Assembly (NCBI GenBank): GCA_036001465.1
Contig: DASYUH010000033.1
Location: 1 to 53,829, forward strand
Source of the DNA: Candidatus Polarisedimenticolia bacterium
GTDB taxonomy: Bacteria; Acidobacteriota; Polarisedimenticolia; Gp22-AA2
Reading direction: 5' to 3'
Length of the DNA stretch: 53,829 nucleotides
In this document: positions 40,500-48,916 of the stretch, piece after piece
How positions within the stretch are numbered: position 1 is the stretch's first letter
How the letters are laid out: every line of letters starts with the position of its first letter
Program-made: the position numbers and the translations under genes
Notes under the pieces: model-generated
The model's database searches: none
What the model was told of the DNA's origin: nothing
What the model saw: only the letters and a program-made list of their open reading frames with translations

Positions 40500-40688
40500 A
40501 CACCACCCCCGCACTTGGGACCCGGGAAAAATCCAAGGATAGGGGAAACCGCAGTTGCTGGCTGCGGCACAAGGTTGAAGCCTAACCTCTTAAGACCCGC
40601 TCGGCGGTCCGCGGGAGGGTTGTGGCCAGCATCCGGAATCCTGAATCACTCATTCCACCGATCCTAAACCTTTGAAGGAGGCCACTCT
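40500..40688 (+). promoter_or_regulatory. Structured 5' leader of unknown class
   Basis: Between the promoter and ATG 40689 three small hairpins can form: CCGCAG/CTGCGG (40549-40554, 40562-40567), AGGTT/AACCT (40572-40576, 40584-40588) and CCCGC/GCGGG (40596-40600, 40611-40615). The leader ends in a perfect AAGGAGG 7 nt before the ATG. No known riboswitch core was recognised. No gene is seen here. Confidence 0.45.
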
Positions 40689-43600
40689 ATGCCATGCCCT
40701 TCTTCCCGGCTTGGGCTCTTGGTCCCGATTCTTTGCGTCATCGCATCCTTCGGAGTAGCTGAAGCGGCGGAGTATTTTGCCGACCCCAATCCACAAGTCC
40801 CCGCGTGCGCCTGCAATGATACCAATCCTGACTGCGGCACCTCGGATCTGCCTTACCGCTGCCTCGCCGACGCAGTAAATCGGACGCTAGCCGGAGATAC
40901 GGTGACAGCCCGTACCGGCATTTATCCTGAGTGTCTGTCCATCAGCAAGAACGGAAGTGAATCGGAACGAATCACAATCCGGGCCGAGGTCACCGGCGAA
41001 GCCACAATCTCTTGGCCGGCCACCTGTATGCAGGGGGAGACGGTCGTTCTCGTGAATTCAACCTATGTGACTCTCCGGGGATTTAGAATCACGAATTCCG
41101 CTACAAACCTCATTGGACGAGGCTTGAGCATTCAGGGCGGCACTGACACACACAACGAGATTGACCAATGTACGATTCTCGATGCAACACGTGGAATAGA
41201 GTTCCTTTCCAGCGGTAATACTCTGACCAACGTTGCCGTGCGAAATAGCCAAGAGGCTGGGATCTATGTTTATGGAGGAACCAACAACAATACAGTCCAA
41301 GGCGGAGAGATCGCGTATAGCGGTTATGCCGGCATCTATGTTGGGTCTGCCACGCCTCCCACGCCTCAGGCAGCCAACAATCTGTTCAAAGGCATCGATA
41401 TTCATGGGTCTGCTACAGGTTCTGGGATCGTCCTCAGCGGCGGAAATGCGACACAATTTGACGCGTGCCACATTCACAACAACGTCGGGAATGGCATCTT
41501 GGAAGGTTATTTCGCGGAAGGGACGATTATTCAGTTTTCGGAAATTGATCACAACCGGACAGGCGGCGGGCCGTCTGGCGGGACTCACGGCATGTACATG
41601 AAAGGTATGAAGGGTGCAATCAGGGGTAATTCGGTCCATCACAACGAATCGTGGGGAATCCAGCTCTGGGCGGCGCCGCAAGGTACGCCCACGCAGCACT
41701 ACATCGTAGAGAACAACGACGTGTATGCGAACTGGGGAGGAATTGTTCTGGGAGGCGAATATGTCACGCCGCCCACCGGCACGTCGTGCCGTGACGTCCC
41801 TCAGTACACCGAGGTCCGCCATAATCTCGTACACGACAACATCGGCTTCGGCATGTGGTACTTGCTGGGCGCTTGCGGCCCGACTGGAGAATGCGTCGGC
41901 AATGACATCGGCAATGCCTTCCACCACAACACCGTGTATGCGAACCAGGAAGTCCAAGTCCTCGCAAGCTTTGCCAAAGACGACAGGGTTTCCATGCGTA
42001 ATAACATCGTGATCGGGAGCTCGACGACCTCTCTCGTGCACGTCGAGAATTCGAACATCGATGCCAATTTTCTGGATGGAAACGCCTATTACAGGCCCGG
42101 AAGCGGATCGGGTGACAACTTGTTGTTCTCGTGGAACTCTTCGAGCTATTCTTTCGACCAGATTCACGCGTCGGGCGTACCACGGAACCCGGCGGGAACG
42201 TGCGTGGATGCAGGCGACCCTGCGACCATTCCGATGGAGTCTCATTCGATTTGGAGCGGCCTGGTCTCGATGGTCGACGCGACCGCGAAAGCGTGGGGCG
42301 CCCCGTATAAGAGCATGTGTCCTCCCGGGGGCGGGCTATGTGCCCATGATCGCCAGGGGGATTATCACTTGATCGTCGGTTCCGCGGGGATTACGGGCGG
42401 CGTGTGCTGTGGTGGCAGCAACGGCGGTCCGGACATCGACGACGAGACGGCGCCGGTGTGCACGCCATTGCCCGACTGCTCAGGCACTGGGGATGGTGTT
42501 GGCGCGGACTTCTATCCCGACGATGATTCGGACGGAGTAGCCAACCTGTTCGATTGCCCATCCGGTCCTGGCATCTGCGATGGCGATCCCTTCGAGCCGT
42601 CCACGCAGGAGTCGGCCTGCAGTGCATACCTTGGGGCCGGGTATGACCCTGGCGTCTATCCCGGCGCCCCCGAGGTATGCGACGGCAAGGATTCGAACTG
42701 TGACCTTAAGTTCAGTTCGACGGAAGAGCTGGATCTGGACCAGGACGGTCACCGCAATTCGTGCGGCGGTGACTGCGACGACAACGATCCCCAGGTGTAT
42801 CCAGGAGCCGAACTCTGCGACGGGAAAAACAACGATTGCGACGACCCGAGCTATCCGGCCATCGGCGATGACGAGAAGGACCTCGATAACGATGGGCTTC
42901 TGAACTGCCGGTTCAATGAGTACGATGTCGACAACGACGGCATCCTTAACGATGCCGATGCCGACGATGATGGGGACAGTTTCGCCGACGCGGTCGATTG
43001 CGCACCGTACAATCCCCAGATCTACCCCGGGGCCGCCGAGACGTGCGATGGCCGCGATAACAACTGTGATGGATCGGTCGACGAGACGTTCTTGGATGCC
43101 GATGCCGACGGCCGGAAGGACTGCGTGGACAACTGCCCCAACGCCTCCAACCCAACGCAGAAGAACAGCGATTGCAGGGCTGACAACCTCCTGCACGTCT
43201 GCCTCGATCTCACGGGGGACGCCTGCGACACGTGCACCGACACCGACAGCGATGGCTTCGGCAATCCGGGGTTCCCGCTCAACACGTGTCCGCTCGACAA
43301 CTGTCCGGCGACGAGCAATGCGTCCCAGACGGACACCGATGGCGATGGTTTCGGCGATGCCTGCGATCTCGACGACGACAACGACGCCGATCCCGACGCC
43401 ACGGACTGCCAGCCCCTCAACGCCGCCGTCTCCCACAATGCGCTCGAGGATCTGGCGCACCTGGCGCTCTGCAAGAACCGTATCGACGACGACTGCGACG
43501 GTGTCATTGACTTCGACTGCGCCGTTCCCGTGACCACCCAGCTCGTGGAGCCTGGGGAGGGGAGTATCGTCGAGCAGGGCCAGGCGGATCTCGGACCCAA

Positions 43601-44012
43601 CCCGGACGGGGACAACTACGAGAGGTTCCAGGAGACGCGGTCCTCGCCCAGCAAGCCGTACAAGCTCTCCGTCCTCTTCGTGATCGATGTTCCCACGAGC
43701 TTGATCAACGTCGCTCTTGATCTTCGCGTTGAGGCGCTACGGGCGAGCGGCTCGGGGGATCAGTTCCTGCTGCACTACGCCAAGAAGTCCTCGACCCAGA
43801 GCTGTCCGAGCCTGACAAACAACAATGGCTGGACCTCGACCGGGCTGACCATCACCGGGACGACCGAGCCCGCTCCACTGTTGCAGTCGAACCTGGGGAC
43901 CTCCAGCACGACGCGCTGGTGCATCCGCCTGCAGGACGATTTGAGGACGAGCGACTCGACCCAGAACCAGGTTTGGGTCGACAGGTTGTTCCTGACGCCC
44001 CATCCTTCTTAA
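40689..44012 (+). CDS. Large secreted beta-helix protein with MopE-like metal-binding and thrombospondin-3-type calcium repeats
   Basis: 1107 aa. Signal peptide 1-26 (cleavage near GVAEA). Residues about 50-480 form a right-handed beta-helix (pectate-lyase/NosD style: NTLTNVAVRNSQEAGIYVYG, GIDIHGSATGSGIVLSGGN, NNDVYANWGGIVLGG). Residues about 600-900 carry MopE-type motifs (CDGKDSNCD, CDDNDPQVYPGAELCDGKNNDCD, CDGRDNNCDGSVDE) and TSP3-type calcium loops (TDTDGDGFGDACDLDDDND). A C-terminal beta-sandwich (about 945-1107) closes the chain. No LPxTG, PEP-CTERM or type IX tail. The first half is clearly lower in GC than its neighbours (31 of 60 bases at 41281-41340), a sign of transfer. Likely extracellular; whether it binds polysaccharide or has lyase activity is unknown. 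Confidence 0.88.
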   Translation: MPCPSSRLGLLVPILCVIASFGVAEAAEYFADPNPQVPACACNDTNPDCGTSDLPYRCLADAVNRTLAGDTVTARTGIYPECLSISKNGSESERITIRAEVTGEATISWPATCMQGETVVLVNSTYVTLRGFRITNSATNLIGRGLSIQGGTDTHNEIDQCTILDATRGIEFLSSGNTLTNVAVRNSQEAGIYVYGGTNNNTVQGGEIAYSGYAGIYVGSATPPTPQAANNLFKGIDIHGSATGSGIVLSGGNATQFDACHIHNNVGNGILEGYFAEGTIIQFSEIDHNRTGGGPSGGTHGMYMKGMKGAIRGNSVHHNESWGIQLWAAPQGTPTQHYIVENNDVYANWGGIVLGGEYVTPPTGTSCRDVPQYTEVRHNLVHDNIGFGMWYLLGACGPTGECVGNDIGNAFHHNTVYANQEVQVLASFAKDDRVSMRNNIVIGSSTTSLVHVENSNIDANFLDGNAYYRPGSGSGDNLLFSWNSSSYSFDQIHASGVPRNPAGTCVDAGDPATIPMESHSIWSGLVSMVDATAKAWGAPYKSMCPPGGGLCAHDRQGDYHLIVGSAGITGGVCCGGSNGGPDIDDETAPVCTPLPDCSGTGDGVGADFYPDDDSDGVANLFDCPSGPGICDGDPFEPSTQESACSAYLGAGYDPGVYPGAPEVCDGKDSNCDLKFSSTEELDLDQDGHRNSCGGDCDDNDPQVYPGAELCDGKNNDCDDPSYPAIGDDEKDLDNDGLLNCRFNEYDVDNDGILNDADADDDGDSFADAVDCAPYNPQIYPGAAETCDGRDNNCDGSVDETFLDADADGRKDCVDNCPNASNPTQKNSDCRADNLLHVCLDLTGDACDTCTDTDSDGFGNPGFPLNTCPLDNCPATSNASQTDTDGDGFGDACDLDDDNDADPDATDCQPLNAAVSHNALEDLAHLALCKNRIDDDCDGVIDFDCAVPVTTQLVEPGEGSIVEQGQADLGPNPDGDNYERFQETRSSPSKPYKLSVLFVIDVPTSLINVALDLRVEALRASGSGDQFLLHYAKKSSTQSCPSLTNNNGWTSTGLTITGTTEPAPLLQSNLGTSSTTRWCIRLQDDLRTSDSTQNQVWVDRLFLTPHPS

Positions 44013-44019
44013 AGGCAGC

Positions 44020-44054
44020 GCCGTCGGGCCCGTCGCGGCGGAGGGCCCGGCGGC
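44020..44054 (+). terminator. Strong hairpin after the beta-helix gene
   Basis: GCCGTCGGGCCC (44020-44031) and GGGCCCGGCGGC (44043-44054) pair over all 12 positions (one G-T) with an 11-nt loop, 8 nt after the stop. A short T-containing stretch follows but no real T-run. Confidence 0.6.
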
Positions 44055-44263
44055 TGACTTTCGTCCGGTTTTGAATCTCGGGGCGTTCCCGGACATCAAC
44101 GGCACGGGGCAGGCTCCCGGCGGCGTCGTCGACGCCTGCGGGCCACACTGGCTTTGGGAAGGTGAACGCCCCACCATTCGCGCCGCCTACCCACCTTCGA
44201 CCGGGACGATATCCCCGCGGGCAAGGCCTCGGCAGCAGGCCATTCGCGTGGTATCGTGCCCAT

Positions 44264-45082
44264 ATGCCCCAGATCTCCGAAGCCTGCCGCGCGTTCCGTC
44301 GGCTGCACGAGTCGGGCTGCTTCGTCGTCCCGAATCCCTGGGATCTCGGCAGCGCGCGGCTCCTGGTCAACCTCGGTTTCAAGGCGCTGGCCACGACCAG
44401 CGCCGGGTTCGCCTGGACGCAGGGACTGCCGGACCACCACCTGTCGCTCGAGCAGGCGCTGCAGCATCTTCGCGTCATGGCCGCGGGAGTCAGCGTGCCG
44501 ATCAGCGCCGACTTCGAGGGGGGCTTCGCCGTCGAGCCCGAGGCGGTCGGTCGCCATGTCGCCGCCGCGGCCCGGACCGGCATCGCCGGTCTCTCCATCG
44601 AGGATTCGACTCACGACGCGGCCCGGCCGCTCTTCGAGTTCACGCTCGCGGTCTAAAGGATCAGGGCCGCCCGGCGGGCGATCGACGCCAGCGGGACCGG
44701 CGTCCTGCTCACCGGTCGATCCGAGGGGTTCATCGCCGAGCGCCCGGATCTCGCGGAGACGCTACACCGTCTCGTCGCCTATGCCGAGGCGGGGGCCGAC
44801 TGTCTCTACACGCCCGGCATCAGGAGCCGGGACGAGATCGCGGCGGTGGTGAGAGCGGTCGCGCCGAAGCCGGTCAACGTGCTGGCAGCGGGGGACTACA
44901 CGACAGTGGCCGACCTCGCGGCCCTCGGCGTCCGTCGCATTAGCGTGGGTGGCGCGCTCGCGAGGGCGGCTTGGGCCGGCTTCTTCGGGGCGGCGAAGGA
45001 GATCGCCGAGCGCGGCACCTTCGAAGCGCTGGCGCGTGCCGTCCCCTCCACCGAGCTCAACGGGCCGTTCGGCAAAGCCTGA
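44264..45082 (+). pseudogene. Isocitrate lyase/PEP mutase-family gene interrupted by one in-frame TAA
   Basis: The frame from ATG 44264 encodes VVPNPWDLGSARLLVNLGFKALATTSAGFAW and VPISADFEGGFAVEPEAV, typical of the PEP_mutase family, up to FTLAV. A TAA at 44654-44656 stops it, but the same frame continues without shift as RIRAARRAIDASG, GADCLYTPGIRSRDEIAAVV and VLAAGDYTTVADLAALGVRRISVGGALARAAW to TGA 45080-45082. Together 272 codons, the full family length. The stop sits where relatives have Glu (AVERIRAAR), so a single G-to-T change is the simplest cause. It may be a true pseudogene, a polymorphism or a sequencing error. Confidence 0.75.
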
Positions 45083-45104
45083 TCGTCGTCTCATCCCGGT
45101 CCCC

Positions 45105-45258
45105 GGCGCGCGGCCTACAGTGGGTCGGCTCATTGCCGCGCGGCCCGCACGGCCGCGTGCGCCAGCACTGGGTGACCTCCGACGACGGCGGCCGCACCTG
45201 GAAGACGGCGTTCGACGGCACTTACTCGCCGCACCGATCCTCGAGGATTATGATGTAA
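45105..45258 (+). pseudogene. Remnant of an unrelated gene's 3' end
   Basis: In one frame the sequence reads LPRGPHGRVRQHWVTSDDGG followed by RTWKTAFDGTYS and a stop at 45256-45258. This looks like the C-terminal piece of a small secreted/DUF1579-like family (DGRVRQ-W-S-DGGKTW-VAFDG-Y pattern), without any 5' part. It suggests loss of a gene between the PEP-mutase and oxidoreductase genes. Confidence 0.4.
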
Positions 45259-45282
45259 GGGAAACACGAAAAGGAGACGAAC

Positions 45283-45927
45283 ATGAAGGTCGGAGTCATC
45301 GGTTCCGGCGACGTCGCGAAGACATTGGCGGGCGGGTTCCTGAGGCACGGCCACGACGTGATGATCGGGTCGCGGGAGCCGGCCAAGCTGGCGGCATGGG
45401 CCGGCGAGCATCGCGGCGCGCGCGCCGGGAACTTCGCCGACACGGCGCATCACGGTGAGGTCGTCGTGCTGGCGGTCAAGGGAGCGGCCGCCCTGGAGGC
45501 GCTGCGCGGCGCCACGCGCGCCCACCTCGCCGGGAAGACGGTCATCGACGCCACGAACCCGATCGCCGACGCCCCCGCGGCGAACGGCGTCCTTAAGTTT
45601 TTCACGAGCCTGGACGACTCCCTGATGGAGCGCCTGCAGCGGGAATTCCCCGACGCGCGCTTCGTCAAGGCGTTCAACTCGGTCGGCGCCGCGCTCATGG
45701 TCGATCCGAAGCTCCCCGGCGGCAGGCCGAGCATGTTCATCTGCGGCAACGACGAAACCGCGAAACGCACGGTGCGCGGCATTCTCGAACAGTTCGGCTG
45801 GGAGACCGAGGACATGGGGCAGGCCGAAGCGGCGCGCGCCATCGAGCCGCTCTGCATCCTCTGGTGCATTCCCGGCTTCCTCCGGAACGACTGGACGCAC
45901 GCCTTCAAGCTGCTGCATCAGCGGTAG
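45283..45927 (+). CDS. NAD(P)-binding oxidoreductase, F420-dependent NADP reductase-like
   Basis: 214 aa Rossmann protein of the F420_oxidored type: MKVGVIGSGDVAKTLAGGFLRHGHDVMIGSR with GxGxxA at 7-12, then VVVLAVKGAA, DATNPIAD, FVKAFNSVGAALMVDP, FICGNDETAKRTVRGIL and MGQAEAARAIEPL. AAAGGAGACGAAC precedes the ATG. In organisms without F420 such proteins act on NADP(H) or unknown substrates, so the exact reaction is open. Confidence 0.85.
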   Translation: MKVGVIGSGDVAKTLAGGFLRHGHDVMIGSREPAKLAAWAGEHRGARAGNFADTAHHGEVVVLAVKGAAALEALRGATRAHLAGKTVIDATNPIADAPAANGVLKFFTSLDDSLMERLQREFPDARFVKAFNSVGAALMVDPKLPGGRPSMFICGNDETAKRTVRGILEQFGWETEDMGQAEAARAIEPLCILWCIPGFLRNDWTHAFKLLHQR

Positions 45928-45997
45928 TCGGTCCCCCGCAACTCGAGGATGGGAAAGTCTCCGCAGCGCGGCTCCGAGGGCCGTCGAGGAATCCAGA

Positions 45998-46003
45998 TAT
46001 AAT
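45998..46003 (+). promoter_or_regulatory. -10 element for the DUF885-M48 pair
   Basis: A perfect TATAAT 22 nt before ATG 46026; the leader carries GGAGCGGGG. No clear -35. Confidence 0.5.
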
Positions 46004-46025
46004 CGGCTGCTCGGAGCGGGGATCC

Positions 46026-47672
46026 ATGGACGCACGGCTGGCGGCCCTCATCGACGAGATCCTGCGCTCCCTCTGGAGTGACAACCCGACCGCGGCGACG
46101 GCGGCCGGCGTCCACGAACACGATCATCGCCTCGTCGACTGCGCCCCCGAAGCCATCGAGGTCCGGCTCAAGCGCCTGGCGGCGCATCGGCGCGACCTGC
46201 AGCGGCTGGCCGGCTCGATTCCCGATCTCCGGCCGGACGAGGCGCTCGATGTCCGGGTTCTCCTGGACTCTCTCGAGGTCGACGAACGGCTCCAGCGCGA
46301 GGTGCGGGCGCCGTTCCGCGATCCGACCTACTATCTGGAAGAGATCCTCTACGGCATCTACCTCCTCGTCGAACGCCAGTTCGCGCCGCTGCCGGAGAGG
46401 GCGCAGTCGGCGGCCCGGCGCGCCCGGGAGGTGCCGGGCCTCCTGCGCCAGGCGCGCGCCAACCTGTCGGCCCCGGATGCGATTCCCCGGGAGTGGGTGA
46501 TCGCCGCGCTGCAGCAGGTCGAGGGAGGGCTGGCGTTCTTCGAGGGGGCGAAGCGGGAGCTGGCCCCCCGGGCGGGGCCGTCGGGCGCCGAGCTGGACGG
46601 GGCGCTGTCCGCCGCGGCGGAGGCCATGCGCGAGTTCGGCGAGCACCTGCGCGCGCGCCTGCTTCCCGAGGCGTCCGGCCGGTTCGCCGTCGGCCGCAAC
46701 CTGTTCGAGTTCCTTCTGCGCGCGCAGCACGGCATCGACCTGGACGCGGACGCCCTGCACGACTTCGGCACGGAGCAGGTGGCCCGCTGCCGGGAGCTCC
46801 TCGAGGACGCGGCGAAGTCCGTCGATCCAGCGCGCTCGTGGCAGGACCTGGTGGCCCAATGGAAGCACGATCATCCGACCGAGCAGGAATTCCTGGCGGA
46901 GTATGGCCAGGAGGTGGAGCGCGCCCGGGAGTTCGTCCGGTCCCGCCGCCTGGCCACGCTGCCCGAGGGGGAGCTCCTGCGCGTGGTGGAAACGCCGTCC
47001 TTTCAGAGGACGGTCACCCCGTTTGCGGCCTACATGGCGCCGGCCCCCTTCGAGAGCGCGAAGGAAGGGTTCCTCTGGGTCACGCCGCCCCCCGCGGCCG
47101 CCCCGCCCGAGGTGCGGTTGCGCATGCTGCAGGATCACCTGCGGCCCTCCATCCCGGCGACGGTCGTGCACGAGACGTATCCGGGGCACCACCTGCAGCT
47201 GTCGGTGGCGTGCCGCATCCCCTCGAGGGTCCGGCGCTTCTTCGGCACCTCGGTCCTGATCGAAGGCTGGGCGTTCTATTGCGAGCAGATGATGGCGGAG
47301 CAGTCGTACTACCAGGACCCGCGCAGCCGCGTGCTGCAGTTCAAGGACCAGCTGTGGCGCTCCTGCCGGGTGGTGATCGACGTCGGCATGCACACGCGCG
47401 GCATGACGACCGACGGGGCCGCGGACATGCTTCATGACGTCGCGCGGCTCGAGTCCCCGAGCGCGCGCGCCGAGGCGCTGCGCTACACCCGATCGCCCAC
47501 GCAGCCGATGTCCTACGCGGTGGGGAAGCAGGCGATCCTGGATCTTCGGGAGGAGGTCAGGCGGCGGCTCGGCCCGGCCTTCGATCTCGGCGCCTTCCAC
47601 GACGGCCTGCTGTCCTTCGGCTCGATTCCGATCGCGCTGATCCGCAGCCGGATGATCGGCGCGCCGGCTTGA
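46026..47672 (+). CDS. DUF885 family protein (predicted metallopeptidase-like)
   Basis: 548 aa, the normal size. The DUF885 signature HETYPGHH at 382-389 (HE with HH) is the putative zinc site, with EGWAFYCEQMM downstream as the second part; RLRMLQDHLRPSIPATVV precedes it. No signal peptide, so likely cytoplasmic. The stop overlaps the TTG start of the M48 protease, so the two proteases are made together. The start ATG 46026 gives MDARLAALIDEIL, as usual for this family. Confidence 0.9.
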   Translation: MDARLAALIDEILRSLWSDNPTAATAAGVHEHDHRLVDCAPEAIEVRLKRLAAHRRDLQRLAGSIPDLRPDEALDVRVLLDSLEVDERLQREVRAPFRDPTYYLEEILYGIYLLVERQFAPLPERAQSAARRAREVPGLLRQARANLSAPDAIPREWVIAALQQVEGGLAFFEGAKRELAPRAGPSGAELDGALSAAAEAMREFGEHLRARLLPEASGRFAVGRNLFEFLLRAQHGIDLDADALHDFGTEQVARCRELLEDAAKSVDPARSWQDLVAQWKHDHPTEQEFLAEYGQEVERAREFVRSRRLATLPEGELLRVVETPSFQRTVTPFAAYMAPAPFESAKEGFLWVTPPPAAAPPEVRLRMLQDHLRPSIPATVVHETYPGHHLQLSVACRIPSRVRRFFGTSVLIEGWAFYCEQMMAEQSYYQDPRSRVLQFKDQLWRSCRVVIDVGMHTRGMTTDGAADMLHDVARLESPSARAEALRYTRSPTQPMSYAVGKQAILDLREEVRRRLGPAFDLGAFHDGLLSFGSIPIALIRSRMIGAPA

Positions 47673-48916
47673 GACCGATCGGGCTCGGCCTGGCGGCCCT
47701 GCTTTTCTGCGCGACGTCTGCGGCGGGCCAGCCCGTCATGGAACCCCATCCCCTGGGGGACGTGCCGCCGGACGATCCGCGCATGGAGTCGTACTCGCAC
47801 GGCAACTACGTCCTGCGTGTCGCCGACTTCCTCTGGACGGCGGGCCTCCTGGCGGGGATCGCCTTCTCGGGGCTCGGCGCGACTCTGCAACGATGGGCGG
47901 AGGCGGTCACGCAGTCGCCCAACCTCAAAGTGGGGCTGTACGTGGTGCTGTTCACCCTCGTGATGTTCGCGGGGTCCCTGCCGCTCGCCCTCTACAGCGG
48001 CTTCGTCCGCGAGAAGAGCTACGGCTTCGCCAACCAGAGCCTGGCCGGCTGGCTCGGGGATTGGGGGAAGGCGCTCGCGGTCACCGCGGTCCTGCAGGCG
48101 CTCTTCTTCATCGTCGTCTACGCGGCCATCCGGGGGCTCGGCCGGAACGGCTGGGTGGCCGCTGCCTGCCTGGCGGTCGTCTTCCTCATCGTCACGCTCG
48201 CCGCGGCGCCGGTCTTCATCGCCCCCCTGTTCAACCGCTTCGAGCCGCTCAAGGACGCGACCCTGCGCTCGGACATCCTGGCATTGGCCCGGTCCCAGGG
48301 GATTCCGGCGGACGAGGTGTACGAGATGGACGCCAGCCGCCAGTCCAGCCACAACAATGCCTACGTCGCGGGCCTTCTCGGCACCGAGCGGATCGTGCTG
48401 CACGACACGCTCCTGCGCCGGTTCACGCCGCGCGAGATCCGCGCCGTGATGGGGCACGAGATGGGGCATTACGTCCAAAACCACATCTGGAGGTTCGTGG
48501 CCTTCCTGACGGTCTTCGTCTTCCCGGGGCTCTACCTGGTCGATCGCGTGTCGCGTCGCATCATCGAGCGCCGTCCGGCGCTGGGCATCCCGGCCCTGTC
48601 GGAGCCGTCGTCGCTTCCGGTCATTCTCCTGGTCCTGGCGATGCTGGTGCTTCTCGTCAGTCCTGCCCTCTCGGCCTTCAGCCGGATGCAGGAGCGCCAG
48701 GCCGACCTGTTCGGGCTCGAGGCGACCGGGGACCCGGCCGCCGCCGCGTCGGTCTTCCTGAAATTCGGGCGCTTCGACCTGTCGGAGTACCGCGTCCATC
48801 CCTGGATCGAGGCGCTCCTGTTCAGCCATCCGAGCCTCGAAAGACGGGTGGATCGTGCCCGGGAGTTCGCCCGCAAGCGGGGCATCACGGACGACGGTCC
48901 CTCAGTTGCCCCGTGA
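47669..48916 (+). CDS. M48 family metallopeptidase (Ste24/CAAX protease-like)
   Basis: 415-aa membrane zinc protease. Membrane segments at about 5-20 (may be a signal), 55-70, 90-110, 135-155, 168-190, 277-292 and 312-333; catalytic HEMGH at 263-267 and the third ligand in SRMQERQADLFGLEA. DASRQSSHNNAYVAGLLGTERIVLHDTLL is the Ste24-type segment. TTG 47669 overlaps the DUF885 stop (TTGA). The last 15 bases overlap the convergent amidase gene. Confidence 0.92.
   Translation: MRPIGLGLAALLFCATSAAGQPVMEPHPLGDVPPDDPRMESYSHGNYVLRVADFLWTAGLLAGIAFSGLGATLQRWAEAVTQSPNLKVGLYVVLFTLVMFAGSLPLALYSGFVREKSYGFANQSLAGWLGDWGKALAVTAVLQALFFIVVYAAIRGLGRNGWVAAACLAVVFLIVTLAAAPVFIAPLFNRFEPLKDATLRSDILALARSQGIPADEVYEMDASRQSSHNNAYVAGLLGTERIVLHDTLLRRFTPREIRAVMGHEMGHYVQNHIWRFVAFLTVFVFPGLYLVDRVSRRIIERRPALGIPALSEPSSLPVILLVLAMLVLLVSPALSAFSRMQERQADLFGLEATGDPAAAASVFLKFGRFDLSEYRVHPWIEALLFSHPSLERRVDRAREFARKRGITDDGPSVAP

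Noticed and set aside
42480-43460. 326-aa minus-strand frame rich in Val and Ile
   Set aside because: It is the antisense of Asp-rich calcium repeats (GAC/GAT reads as GTC/ATC), so its composition is an artefact.
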